Part shown: piece after piece, positions 1 through 11,619 of the stretch
How the letters are laid out: every line of letters starts with the position of its first letter
Position numbering within the stretch: the first letter of the stretch is position 1
Assembly (NCBI RefSeq): GCF_017591425.1
Contig: NW_024467106.1
Span: 21,070,501 to 21,134,500, forward strand
Source: Ochotona curzoniae
Taxonomy: Eukaryota > Chordata > Mammalia > Lagomorpha > Ochotonidae
Direction of reading: 5' to 3'
DNA: 64,000 bases
Made by a program: the position numbers and the translations under genes
The notes under the pieces: generated by a model
What the model was told of the DNA's origin: nothing
Seen by the model: only the letters and a program-made list of their open reading frames with translations
The model's database searches: none

Positions 1-1669
1 TGTCAGGGGTGAATCCCACCTGATTTGGCGAACAATCTGCCTGATGTGTTGTGTGATCCTGTTGGGTAGTATTTTGTTAAGATTCTTTGTGTCTGTAGTT
101 CCCTCTTTCTGTTTTGTCTCTATCTGACTTTGGTATTAGGATGATATTGGCTTCAAACAAAGAGTTTTGATGGATTACCTCCCTTTCTATTGTTTGGAGA
201 AAAACTTGTTGAGAATTGGGATAAATTCCTCTTGGAATGTTTGGTGGAGTTCAGCAGTGACAGCATCTGGTCCAGGGCTGCTCTTGGTTGGGAGGGCTCT
301 AATTAGAAATTCAAGCTTAGTCCTTATTACAGGTCTATCTAGATTATTAATTGCCTTATGATTCAATTTTGTAGGTTGTATGTGTCTACAATTCTATTTA
401 TTTCTTATAGGTCTTCTGACCCATAGTTACTTGAAATAGTTTGTAGTAAGTCTATGTATGTCCGAGGTATCTGTTGTTATATTTCCTTTTTGTCACTGAT
501 CCTATTTATTAATATCTTCTCCCTCTTGTTTTTGAATATTTAGTCTAGTGGGGAATCTATTTTGTTGATTTTCTCCAAGAACCAGCTCTTTGGTTTGTTG
601 ATACCATGTATTGTTTTTCTGGTCTCTTTGGTTTATTACCTACATTCTTTTGGTTATTTATTTTCTCCTGCTAGTCTTGGGATTGCTTTGCTGCTGTTTT
701 TCTAGCTTCTCCAAATATATGGTTAGCTCATTTACTTGTGCTTTTTAAATTTCTTAGCATAAGCATGGATTGAGATGAACTTTCCTCTTAACACTTCCTT
801 GAACGTGTTCCATAAGTTTTGATATGTTGTATGATGCCTTCATTTGTTTTAAGCAATGTTTAAATTTCCCCTATGATTTCCTCTCCAACCCATTGCTCAT
901 TTAGTATCATATTATTCCATCTCCAGCTATTTGCATGTCTCCTGGCGTATTTGACATATTTTTCTCCAGTTTCACTCCATGGTGTTCTGAGAAGATACAT
1001 GACATAATTTTGATTTTTAAGAAATTTGCTGAGGCTTGTATGGTAAAAGGTTCTGTAGATATCAAATATGTCCATTACTCTAGTGTCTTGGTGAGCTCTG
1101 TTGTTTCCTTGCTGAGATTCTGTCCTGTCAGTCTGTCCATTGAAGTTAATGGGGTGCAAAGTACCCCACTTTCAGTTCTGGCTTATCTGATGGAGAGACG
1201 TGTTTCCTGTAGGCAACAGATAGATTTGTTTTTATCCAGCCCACTAATCTATGATGTTGGATTGTTGAGTTTAAGCCATTTACATTTAAGATTAATGTGG
1301 ATAGGTAGTTATTTGGTCCTGTCATTTTAGCAATGGGTGGTTCATTGTTTGATTTAGTCTTCTGTTGTCATTTCACTGGGATGTTCTCCACATTGGTCTT
1401 TGGTTCCATGGGTGCTATTCCTTTTTTCTGTCAAGACAAGATCTTTAAGTATTATTTGTAGGGCAGGTCTGGAAGAGGTAAAGTCTTTCAACTTTACTGT
1501 GGAAGTATTTTCTTTCATTTTCCAAAGACAAAGGAAACTGCTCGGTAAGTTACTCTAGGTTGACAATTTTTCTCCTTTAAAATCTGGATATGTCACTGTA
1601 TTTTTTTCTGACCTGTAGAGTTTTCTATAAGAGGTCAGTTGTGAATCTGATCGGGGTTTTTCTATATGT

Positions 1670-2032
1670 TCATTGATTTTTTACGTGCATATTTAAAGAA
1701 CTTTTTCTTATCTTTGACTGAAGAGCGTGATTATCATGTGTTGTGGCAAAGATTGTTTTTGTTCTGTGCCACTTCTGTATGTTGTCTTGCAAATTTTTCT
1801 CTATATTAGGAAAGTTTTTCTTTATTATTTCATTAAACACATCTTTAAACTCGGCTTCTCTTTCTGCACATTCGGGAACTCCCATTACTCTCATATTTGG
1901 CCTCTTAGTATCTCTTGATTCTTGAATACTTTTTTTGGCTTGACTCAGTTGCACTTCCAGTTTTTGATTCTTTGTCCATTGTGGCAAGAAATGTCTTCCA
2001 ATTCTGAGAGTCTTTTCTTCTGCTTCACTCAT
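1670..2032 (-). pseudogene. LINE-1 ORF1 protein fragment (RNA-binding domain)
   Basis: A 120-residue minus-strand open frame contains the ORF1p-like stretch RPNMRVMGVPECAEREAEFK and 'NEIIKKNFPNIEKNLQDNIQKWHR'-type sequence, matching the RRM and C-terminal region of L1 ORF1p (usually about 340 residues). ORF1p is an RNA-binding trimer that coats L1 RNA. The frame is cut at its N-terminal side by the SINE at 2036-2403 and ends early, so it is a relic. Confidence 0.85.
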
Positions 2033-2035
2033 TCT

Positions 2036-2403
2036 TTTTTTAAAAAAGATTTATTTATTTGTTTATTTATTTATTTATTTATGTATATTGTTGGGAAGTT
2101 AGTTTTGCAAAGAGAAGGAGAGACAGAAACAAATTAAATCTGCTTGTTCACTGCCAAAATGGCTGCAACTTTGGGAGTTGAATTGGAGCTGAGCCAATTT
2201 GAAGCCATGAGCCTGGAGTTTCATTCAGGTCTCCCAAGCGGGTTCAGAGTCCTAAGGGTTTGGGCTGTCCTCTACTGCTTTCCCAGTCTGCAAGCAGGAA
2301 GTTGTATGGAAAGTGCAGTATCCAGGATAAAAATCAGTGCCCATGTGGGAATCCAGTGCATGCAAGGCAAGGACATTAGCCACTAGGCTACCACGCTAGG
2401 CCC
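2036..2403 (-). mobile_element. Lagomorph C-type SINE inserted in L1 ORF1
   Basis: The reversed A-rich tail (2041-2082), the reversed 'catatggg' and 'gaggatggccc' blocks and the reversed head 'ctaggctaccacgctaggcc' identify the family. Diverged target duplications tgcttcactcattct (2021-2035) and tgcctgacacattct (2404-2418) flank it, and L1 ORF1 sequence continues on both sides, so the SINE is younger than the L1. Confidence 0.88.
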
Positions 2404-3639
2404 TGCCTGACACATTCTATTATTGAGGTGTTCCACTCAATTTTTATTTTGCTTCATTGTGTCTTTCATTTCTGGTAACTTGGCTTCATTTCTTTTTCAG
2501 TGTTGCTGTTTCCCATGTGACATAGTCTTAAATTTATTGAACTCCTGTATATGATTCACATTGTTGATAAGAATTTTATAACAAAATTTTAAAAATTCTT
2601 TATCCTCCACTTTCTTGTTGTATCCCGCAGTTAACTCTGAATTTGGCAAAAGCTTTTACTCCTTTTCAGGAATGGCATCATTAATATTCATTGTGCCTCT
2701 GTCTCTTCTTTTGCTGTTAGTCGTTGTACTTCTGATTAGCAGATTCTTTTCATTAGGGCTGCTAAGTTGTGTTACCCACAAGTCTATAGGTTGATTTTAT
2801 TTATTGCATTTGGTACCTGGTTGTTTCTTTGTAGTCACTTTTGCCACTTCCTCCAGTGAGTTTCATTCCTGGGCTGCTTTCATAGGCTTCCACTATGGTC
2901 TCCATAGCCCCAGTCCCTGGCTCACTACTCTCCCCCTTCTGTTTTCCCATGCCGTGCTTATACAGCCTTTCTCCCACTCTCAGTTTGATCAATGCACAGG
3001 ACACTAGGTGTCCTAAATCACTAGGTCGTTAGTGGTGCTTGTCTTGCTGGAACCTACTGGCTATTTGGTCAGAGGGCCAGCCAGCCATATTTTGAGCAGA
3101 ACCTATAGGATACCAAAGTCAGTATGGTTTTCCCTGTGGGACCAGTGCAATGTGCTAGGCTGCAAGTGAGTTCACTTCTGACTTAGTGCATGTAAAGCTT
3201 GCTGTTGTCCCTCCAGTCCCAGAGCCTTTGCATCACTATATAAAATGGCACCTAATGTGGCACCAGTGGGGTCTGGGTCATGAAATCCACCCTTTTTCTT
3301 CAACACCTGTTAGGGCCTGCTGCTCAGTCTCTATTCATGGTTAAATCAAACTAATCAGCAAGAAGGGCAGTTCTATGCCTGGGTTCACCTCCTGAGTTCC
3401 CTGTGGATTCTCCTTCCCACTGGTGGAACTCTGACAACCACTGGTGTATGTGATCACTGCAATATCACTCTGTTGCCTCCATTGCTTCCCCGTGTCCATG
3501 ATTTTTCAGGTGCCCCTCTGTTGTCAATATGTCCTCACATATCTCCTAACATCTGCCCTCTCTGCTTCACCTTAGCTAATGACTCTGTCAGCTTTAACCT
3601 GTCTTTACTGTGGACCACTTTCTTGCTCCTCCCTTGGAA

Positions 3640-3690
3640 TTAATTCCTTCCTTCCTTCCTTTCTTCCTTTTTTCTTTCTTTTTCCAGATA
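3640..3690. repeat. Short pyrimidine-rich tract between two L1 copies
   Basis: A ttcc/tttc-rich stretch of about 40 bases separates the 5'UTR end of the first L1 from the second L1. It is low complexity and nothing else is seen. Confidence 0.6.
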
Positions 3691-3948
3691 ATCCATGATT
3701 GGTGTATTACACTATTACTAATTTTCGCACATTGCCTTCATATTCTGCAAAATTACTATTTTTGATTTTTCTGACTTTTTAATGGAATCTTTGGCAGTAT
3801 TGATATATCTGTGTATACGGTCAAGTTATCGGCAACCAATAGTAATATGACTTTTTCCTTTACAACTTGAATTCTCTTTTTATTCCTCTTACCTAACTGA
3901 TCTACCTAAGACTTTGAGTATTATGATGAATGAGAGTAGTTAAAATGT

Positions 3949-4167
3949 TTATCCTTGTCTTGTTGCATATCCTAGATAGAAAGCCTTCAGTTTTTCCACA
4001 TTCCATATAATGTTAGCTGTTGGCTTGTCATATGTGGCCTTTAGTATGTTCATATACATTCTCTCTATTGCTAATATGGTCATATCCTTTGTTTTAAAGG
4101 TATGCTGAATTTTATCAAATGATTTTTCTGCATGTGTTGAGAATATTATATGGTTTTTATCCTTCAA
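3949..4167 (-). pseudogene. LINE-1 reverse transcriptase palm fragment
   Basis: Seventy-two residues align by eye with the ORF2p RT palm, including the family block 'PTANII-N-EKL-AF' and the TRQG motif at the end. RT copies L1 RNA at a nicked genomic target. The motif A Asp that binds metal is replaced by His at 4132-4134, so this copy could not polymerise. It is part of the L1 at 3690-6725. Confidence 0.85.
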
Positions 4168-4562
4168 TTTGTTGATGTGGCATATCGTATTTACTGATTT
4201 GTGTAAATTGAATCATATTAAATCCTAGATGTAAATCCCACCTGATAGTGGTGAGTGGTTCTTTGGGAGGGGGGTGTTGTTTGATTAAATTTTTTTTATT
4301 TGTTATATGTTAAAGATTTTGCATTTATTTTCATCAAGGTTACTATTCTGGCCTGGGGCTTTTTCTTTCAATTTTATTTTGTAGTTGTTGTCTTATGTCC
4401 TTATTTGGCTTTGGTATTGTGGTAATCCTGGTCTTTAGAATGGGTTTGGAAGAGGTCCCTCATATATTTCTGAATAATTTGAGGATTAATGTAATTATTC
4501 TGTGTTTTCTAAAATTCAGCATTGACCTACTTGTCCTGGGATTTTCATTGATGCAATTTAAA

Positions 4563-4909
4563 AACTGTTTTATTTTATTTATTTAAAAGGATAAGTTACA
4601 GACAAATTCTCTATCTTCTGGCTCACCAGAGAGATGCAGACAAATTCTCTATCCTCTGGCTCACCTTCCCAAATAGCTATAATGACCAGAGCTGGACTGG
4701 TCTAAAGCTAGGAGCCAGGAGCTTCCTTGAGTTGACCCACCTGGATGTAGGGGCCCAAATTCTTCGGTCTTCCTTTGCTGACTTCCCAGATTATTTGCAG
4801 TGAGCTGAATCAGAAGTGGGGTTACTGGAATTTGAGCTTCTGCTCATATGGGATGCTGACACCACAGGCAAAGACTTAGCGTGTCATACTATAGTGCCAG
4901 CCCAGCCCC
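4563..4909 (-). mobile_element. Old lagomorph SINE in L1 ORF2
   Basis: The tail 'ttttattttatttatttaaaa' side lies at the left and the reversed head ends in 'agtgccagccc' at the right. Target duplications tgatgcaatttaa (4549-4561) and tgatgggatttaa (4910-4922) flank it. It holds an internal 38-bp-period duplication (4599-4665). Confidence 0.8.
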
Positions 4910-5663
4910 TGATGGGATTTAAAGAAAATTGTTACTGACTCAATCTTGCTACTCATTATTGATCTGTATATGTATTCTATTTCCTCATAAATCAGTCAAG
5001 GTAAGATAGAAGTGTCCAGAATTTGTTGACCAGATAAATTTGCATAGCAATCTGTAAAACCCTTTTATATTTCTGTAGTGACATTTGCAATGTCTTCTTT
5101 TTCTTTTCCAATTGAATGAAATTAAAACATCTAATTTTCTTTGTTTTTCTCTTGGGTGCATGTCTAAGGATTTACCAATTTTACCTATTTTTTTTAAATA
5201 ACCATTTCTTTGTTTCATTGATGTTTTGTACGTTTTAATTCTGTGTCATTTATTTGTGCTCTGGATTTTATTATTTTTTTCCTTCTATCAATTTTGAATT
5301 TGATTTGCTCTTGTTTGTGGTCTTTAAGATGTAGTATAAGTCATTTACTGGAAATATTTTTGGTTTCCTTTTCTTTCTTCTTTTTTTTTTTTTACTCAGC
5401 ATAAATTGCTATAAGTTTATGTCTCACTACTGGTTTGTTGTATCTCATGGGGTTTGATATATTGTGTTACTCTTTCAGTTAATTTGAAGAGGGTTTTTAA
5501 GTTCCTCCTTGCTTTCTTCCTTGATTCATTGATTGTTCAAGTTCATTAACTTCTCCGTATTTGTGCAATTAGAGTATTTTTCTTTTTGTTGATTTCTAAT
5601 GTTACTATATTTGGAAAAAGATGTTCAATATGATTTCTAGTCTTTTTAAAAAATTTCTTTTTA

Positions 5664-5970
5664 GGGCCTGATGTGATAGCCTCGTGGTTAAATCCTTGCC
5701 TTGCATTTGCCGGGATTCCATATGGGCACTGGCTTGCTTCCCATCTGCTCCACTTTTCATCCAGCTCCCTGCCCGTGGCCCAGGAAAGCAGTGGAGGATG
5801 GCCCAAAGCGTTGGGACCCTGTATCCACATGGGAGACCTGGAAGTTCCTGGCTTCAGATCAGCTCAGCTTTGGTTGTTTTGACCACTTGGGGAGTGAACC
5901 AGTGGATGGAGCATCTTTCTCTCTGTATCTCCTTCTCTCTGCATATATTCCATTCCAATTAAAAAAAATC
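5664..5970 (+). mobile_element. Lagomorph SINE, full length
   Basis: It starts 'gggcctgatgtgatagcc', holds 'ccatatgggcactgg', 'gtggaggatggcccaaag' and 'gggaccctg' blocks, and ends in an A-run. Matching aaatttctttt sequences precede (from 5651) and follow (from 5972) it, probably the target duplication. Confidence 0.88.
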
Positions 5971-5983
5971 CAAATTTCTTTTA

Positions 5984-6240
5984 CATTTATTTGGAAGGTA
6001 GAGTTACAGAGAGAAGAGACACAGATCTTCTGCCTGTTGGTTCACTTGGGTTATGCCAAGCTGAAGCTAGGAACCTCAGCTCTTTGTGAATCTTCCACAT
6101 GAGGTATCCTCTACTGTTTTCCCAGATCCATTGGCAGGGAGTTGGGTCAGAAGTGGAGCAGCAGGTTTGTGAAACACCACCCATATGTGAGGCTGGTGTT
6201 CACAGTTGAAGACTTAACTTGATATACTACCATGTCTGTC
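5984..6240 (-). mobile_element. Lagomorph SINE, tail-to-tail with its neighbour
   Basis: The reversed tail 'catttatttggaaggtagagtt' and reversed body ('cttctgcctgttggttcact', 'ctactgttttcccag') are clear. It lies tail-to-tail with the plus-strand SINE at 5664-5970, and L1 sequence resumes at about 6241. Confidence 0.82.
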
Positions 6241-6779
6241 TATATATTTTAAATTTGTTGGCATCTGTTCAGTGACCATCTTGTGACTTATCCTGGAAAT
6301 GTTCCATATGCTGTGAGGAGAGAGTGCACTCAGTTGTTGATGGAAAGTTTTATAGATGTCTTTTTAGCTCCAGTTGATCTAGGGTAAAATTCAGTTTTGC
6401 TATTTCTGCCTAAATGACCTATCCATTTCTGAAAGTTGTGTGTTAAAATACCCTGCAATATTATATATTGGGGTATGTCTAAGCCCAAGTCAATTGATAT
6501 TTGGTGAATGTATTTAGATGTTCCAATATTGTGTACATATGTACTTCAAGTGTTGCTCCTCTTGACCAATTTAATTCTGTCATTATGTAATGACCCTCCT
6601 ACTCTCTTTTACTAGTTTTGAGTTAAAATCTATCTTAGCTCATAAAAGTATGACTTGTCCTGTTTTCTTGCTTTATTCTTTCATTGCTGACCCATGTGTG
6701 TCCTTGAAAATGAGCTTCCTTTGGGGAGCATGTGTTTGCAACTTGAAATGTGTTCAAGACTGCACAATTAATTAAAGAT

Positions 6780-7015
6780 AGAGCAAGGTTTTATACCCAG
6801 CTTTGTCTGATTTCAACATCCAAACTATATTCTAACATGGTGCCTTCCAGCCTACCATATTTGATTCATAGTACCATCCTGTCAATGCTTCTGTTCCGAT
6901 AAGGATACAACATGTATATGTAGAACTGTTTATAGGTATTACATTAACCTCAGTTCTCAGCTATTGAATGTAATGAAAGAGAGGGGTCAAGTTGTACCTG
7001 CTATGGATTAGTAAA
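6780..7015. other. Unique sequence, no gene seen
   Basis: AT-rich sequence after the L1, with no repeat family or coding frame recognised. Confidence 0.5.
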
Positions 7016-7019
7016 TGAA

Positions 7020-7150
7020 GTAGTCCTGAGTCCCTAGAAGAGTGGATGAATCTAGGTTCTCATTACAACCCAGCCACCGATCATCTGTGTGACCTTGGGG
7101 AATTGACTACCTTACTCTGAGCTGTGTTACTCGTTTTATAATGTGAAAAA
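7020..7150 (+). repeat. MIR fragment
   Basis: The MIR core order is visible: 'tgaatctaggttc', then 'gtgtgaccttgggg', then 'cctta-tctgagc-gtgtta'. It is ancient and diverged. Confidence 0.7.
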
Positions 7151-9790
7151 GTGAAGTCAAACCCCACAAACAAACTGAAAGTGCGCTCTTTCTAATCCAA
7201 CCCTACAAAGCAGCCAGCCAGGACATGGAATCAAATTAGACTTGACTCAAGTCTTCATTGTTATCACTTGTATTTTTGCAGCAAACAATTTAATTTAATC
7301 CATTTTTAATGAGCCTATTCTTTCTCAAAATCATACTGATGAAGAAATCATAGCAAATGCATTCTCTAATTTACTTTGCCAAGAGGCAAATGGAGCTATA
7401 AATCCTGTTTCTGAGTCTTTAATGTCATGTTGATTTCATCGTCAAAAAGAAACAATGGGAAAATTCACCCAGAAAAATTACAAGAACTTTCTTCACAAAT
7501 GGAAAGTATTACAAAATAACCCCAGGAGGACTTTTGTAAGTCAAATTGATCCCAAGAATAGAGTGTAGGTTTGTATACATCATTTGCTACAGAAACCTTC
7601 TCAATGGAATGTTTAAGCTGAATTAAGTGAATATACTGTATTTTACGAGCAGACCATCTCAAAAAGATCATGGTAAACAAGTTGAGACAGAGTAACAATA
7701 ACTACAGAGTCACGAGAATTCACTGATAACTGAGGCTGGGTCTTTGGGGGTGCCTAGTATTCATAGCCCTCAAAAGAGAGAGAAAGGTTAAAAACTTGAC
7801 CTTAGGAGACACTGGACTCTTGAGTCCATCCTGTTTCCTTGGTCCCTTTTTAGCATCAGGCTCTCTGAGACTCAGTACCACTATGTCCACTTTGAATGGA
7901 GAGAGAAAAACTTGTAGATATTATTTGCTTCAGAACTAACTAACTAAAATGTTGCTTACTCTATTAGAAAGAGATAGAGTCTTGAAGCACAGAGTTCTGT
8001 AGCTGGAAACTAATCCTAATGACCTGAAAATTCCAAACCATATGAAAGGACTGAAAGTTACAGGAATATGACTTTCTGATTTTCACCTTAAGGTTAAAAA
8101 AAAAAAGAGGATAATGAGGTTATATGAGCACCAAGAAGATGATTGCTTTTTAGTTCACTCTAAGGTCTTGATCAAGGAAAAAAACCCTAATCTTTTAAGT
8201 TAGAAATTTAGTGATTGAGAGTGAGCCAGATACCATAACCCCATCACCAGTCAAGCAATCTATAAGAAGGATAACAACAAAAACAATAATCTCAACAATG
8301 ATTCTTACTTTTTAATTTTCAGTCTTGTCCTGAGATGGACAAAAACAAAAACAATCGGAGTTCAAAAATACATCCTTGATTTGAATCCTATTTATTCATT
8401 TTATGAAAAAAAATCTGAAGTATATAAGACATTCCTGAACATTATGAAACTTTTGTCTTAAAACAGTTGGGAAGAGGGAAAGGAATATGGCTAACAGCAG
8501 CAGCAGCATGTTAGTGTGAAGCAGTGAGAACTGAGACCCGTCCGTTCAATCCCACAGCATGCTTCTGAAGACAAAGGCTTGAGTTTGTCACACATTCTGC
8601 TTCCTTCTTACAAAAAGACCACTCTGTCACAACCCTCATGTGCCATAGGGGAGAGCATTGACATCATCTGTTTCACTCACTTTAGTGGTTGCTAAGAGGG
8701 TAAAGGGAGATAAAAGGTGCCAGCAATCCAAGAATTTGCTTTTTTTCTGTTCTTGGCTGAAGGTTTATTTCTGTCCAAGCAAGATTCTTTAAGGGGAGAA
8801 GACTTTGTATTTGATCCCAGTGCCCAGTAGGTAACCAACACACTTCTGGTTAACAAGGCAGCAACCCAGTTGCTGGGGTATTGTGAAATGAGCCTGGATG
8901 CTTCAGAGGGATCATCCTCCTTATTGTGCTCAAGCCTTCCCACCCATAAATACATATGATTTCATTTTAAAGGGGAGGATAATTGATTTTTTTTTTTACC
9001 ATGAACAAGGGAGACACTTCATTTTTTCCTTACAGATGTGTGGTGTAGGACACAAATTACACAGGAAACAGGATGCAGAGACATAAACCTGCTTAATCTA
9101 ATTACATATTTCAATCAACAGCTTCCCAAATTGGGAGGGTGGTGTATGACACAGAGACCACTAGGACACTTTTGTTCACTTTTATTTGGAAAAAAAAAAA
9201 AAAGAAGAAGATACTGCAGCTCTCTTAGAAATTGAGAACTATTGCATGTTTATTATATAAAACTAAACTAATCCTAAAGATTTCCGTCTTTAGAAAGTTA
9301 AAGACTGCATATACAGATAATTTACTAAAGACAAATGAAAACAAGCGAAAGAAATTCATAACAAAATGAAGCAATGAAACCAGAGTGAGGAAAATAAGAA
9401 TCAGGCTTTTTAAAGGAAAGGCAGTCTAATTACAGGGATTTGGTGGAAAAAGTCATGCTTGTTGCCTGATGCTGACAACACACAATTTGTAATTCCAAAG
9501 AAGAATTGTATAAGGAAGGCCATTGGGTGTGGGGACAGAGGACTACTGGGGGGCACTGATAGTTGCTGACCACTACACCTTGCAGTCTAATTTTATATGC
9601 TCTACCTGACTCACACCGATTACAATCATGTACTCCTTGGTAATGAGATACTCTGTGATACATGGGTGACTACACCTGCGTGCCATGTGATAGTGTAGAC
9701 CTACACAAACTAAGTTGGCTACAATGTCATGAGTTCACCATTATATACACAGCCTGTCAGTAAACAAAACATTGATAGGAGTCATGTTAC
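7150..9790. other. Unique sequence, no gene seen
   Basis: Mostly AT-rich single-copy sequence with short A-runs (8097-8107, 9189-9203). No coding frame above 90 codons, RNA gene or clear repeat is seen. The part at about 9540-9790 is reminiscent of an old DNA transposon, but I could not place it. Confidence 0.5.
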
Positions 9791-9799
9791 CATTTAATA

Positions 9800-9945
9800 A
9801 CTTTACTTGCATTTTGCAAAGAAACTGAGGTTCATTTATAAACTACGTCAAGATGTAAGTTTTTATGAACCTGGATAATGGTACGGCTTAGATATGAGCC
9901 CATGTCTACATATCTTCCAGGTTTCCACTGGACCACATTCTTTTC
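9800..9945 (-). repeat. MIR fragment, reversed
   Basis: It shows the reversed MIR order 'cattttgcaaagaaactgaggttca' (in two parts) followed by degenerate 'gaacctggataatggtacggcttagatatgagccc'-like sequence. Confidence 0.55.
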
Positions 9946-10149
9946 TGTCATGTGATATGACCCACAAAACCCTGCATCTGCATCCCTGGCTCCCAGCCCC
10001 AGGCTATTTGTACATTTGATCTTGAACTATGGTGCAGGTTATCACAGGAACCTTATTGTATCATTTGGAGATTAAAGTTCATTAATTGCATCACTAGCAT
10101 TGACCCTCTCTATGTACCTCTTTCCTTCAGTTGACTCAGTTGTAACTCA

Positions 10150-10880
10150 GGCAGATAGAGTGATCACTGTTTGGGACCTTGTGGGCGAGGAAGTGCCACA
10201 ATGGGTCCCGGCTTATTTAGCCTGAAGACTTGAGACCCCCTACACTTGCCATTTGGTTTCAGCAGAAGTCTTGAGACCCTTCTGTTTTGATAGCACCTTG
10301 AGACCCCTGTGGACCTATGCAGTTGGCAAGAAGCCAAAGGCCCTCTCGGCATTTCCCTCCCCCTCTATTTCTTCTAGTAATTTGGGTACTTTCCAGTAGT
10401 TTGGTCACCTCTTTCCCCTGCTTACTCCAGCCCATATTCATCTTGCGGTAAATTTGTGATAGTCTTGTAATAAACAACTCCAGGATGTGGAAGAATTACA
10501 TAAATTGTGGTGTGCTACACAGTGCCACCAGGCAAAGTATGTGACAGTTGTTCTGATTGACTAAGCTTATAAGATGTACAGATGCTTATATCCAATAGAA
10601 ATAAGGTGACTACCCTGAGGCTTGCTCCCCTAGACTCTTTCTATATAAGCTTGTGCTTGCTTGTCTCTCTTACTCTTCATTGGGAGTGCCATTGCCGTAC
10701 CACATTACCTAGGTGGGTTGTCTATGGCCGTAGCCCCCACAGGACCTTGCCCACTGTCATCAGGGCAAGAGGCACATATTTCCACCTCAAAAGGATTCTG
10801 CTTAGAGCTCATTTTCCAGACACAGACTCATGGAAAACTGAGTCCTGAAAATACGTGGTGAACAGTTTCAGTGGTGACTA
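10150..10880. other. Unresolved GC-richer block, possible LTR or ERV remnant
   Basis: The block holds three copies of cttgagaccc (10229, 10270, 10297), an AATAAA (10469), and TATA-like 'ctatataagc' near 10640. CpG and G+C look higher than in the flanks. These could belong to an LTR, but I found no clean TG...CA ends, target duplication or primer-binding site, and minus-strand frames at 10164-10477 match no protein I know. Confidence 0.3.
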
Positions 10881-11044
10881 CAGCATCTACTGCCTTTAAT
10901 GTACCATATTTTTTTTGTTCTGCTTTGTTTTATGCTGTTTGTTGCCTGTCTCACTATCTGTGTGCCTGCTGTCATCTTTAGTGTTTAGACATTGGCAATA
11001 GCAGACACTCAGTGGTTAAATGAGTGGTTGAAAGTCACCAGTTC

Positions 11045-11230
11045 TTCTCACTGCAGAATGGTCTTCGGCAAATCACTTATATTTTCTGACCTCCAAGTTT
11101 CTCTTTAGAAAACAAGTATCAAGGGATGATTTCTCATAGGATTTGGTTAGAATTAATAAGATAAGCATGCAAAGCATCTAGCGCAAGTCCCAGCCAATAA
11201 TAAACTGAATAAATATTGATTTCCTTCTAC
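11045..11230 (+). repeat. MIR fragment
   Basis: A diverged 'cttcggcaaatcacttatattttctgacctc' region is followed by 'agcatctagcgcaagtcc' and an 'ataaactgaataaatattgatt' end, all in MIR order. Confidence 0.65.
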
Positions 11231-11234
11231 CCAA

Positions 11235-11615
11235 GTGGCCAAAATTGCCTCTGACTTTTAATCCAATTCTTAAGCAGATTTATGTGAACAAGGCAGAGCA
11301 ACTGTGTAGTTTGAATACATTCCATAACATTTCTGTTTCTTGCTCCGTGCGCAGAACAATACTGATGTTCCTTCCAAAAATTTTTCTCAAGAATTGCTGT
11401 AAAATTCTATAAATGGAGCAAGCTTTAAAACTGGGTGGGAGTGGGGGTAGGTACAATCACTGGCCAAGTCTTTTCAACAGTGTAATAAATGAAGTGTAGA
11501 CCCAATTGGGGAAAACACACACATTCTTCATGGATCTGATGAAATCGCGTATAGCTCCCAGGTGCACTTGACCTGTTAACAGCATTTAGACAGATTTATC
11601 TAAGGATCAACTGTG
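11235..11615. other. Unique sequence, no gene seen
   Basis: No coding frame, repeat family or RNA gene recognised. Confidence 0.5.
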
Positions 11616-11619
11616 CACC

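Larger units (their letters stand above)
1..3650 (-). mobile_element. Decayed LINE-1, 5' two thirds, cut by window start
   Basis: Read on the minus strand this runs 5'UTR-like sequence (about 3650-2700), ORF1 (about 2700-1670), the ORF1/ORF2 junction and endonuclease region, then the start of reverse transcriptase (RT). Near 167-361 the minus strand encodes the RT-finger motif LPTKSSPGPD, followed by a line resembling the usual 'TAEFYQTFKEELIPIL'. ORF1 residues lie at 1670-2032. Stops and frameshifts break every frame, so it is inactive. A SINE interrupts ORF1 at 2036-2403. The 3' part lies off the left edge. The family is clear from the protein motifs; the subfamily is not. Confidence 0.9.
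3690..6725 (-). mobile_element. Second decayed LINE-1 (ORF2 RT and endonuclease region)
   Basis: The minus strand encodes ORF2 in order: endonuclease side (about 6725-6240), linker, then RT palm (about 4170-3790). Recognisable RT residues include AEKSFDKIQHTF and KPTANIIWNVEKLKAF followed by TRQG. The sequence is interrupted by SINEs at 4563-4909, 5664-5970 and 5984-6240. Catalytic positions are altered: motif A Asp reads His at 4132-4134, and the FADD box reads VADN at 3825-3836. It is broken and inactive. Confidence 0.88.

Noticed and set aside
9540..9790. Possible DNA transposon fragment
   Set aside because: Only loose resemblance to a remembered consensus; no terminal repeats or target duplication seen.
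10164..10477. Minus-strand frames beginning MNMGWSKQ..., considered as a retroviral Gag start
   Set aside because: Beyond a Met-Gly near the start there is no Gag, zinc-knuckle or protease motif, and no primer-binding site next to it.
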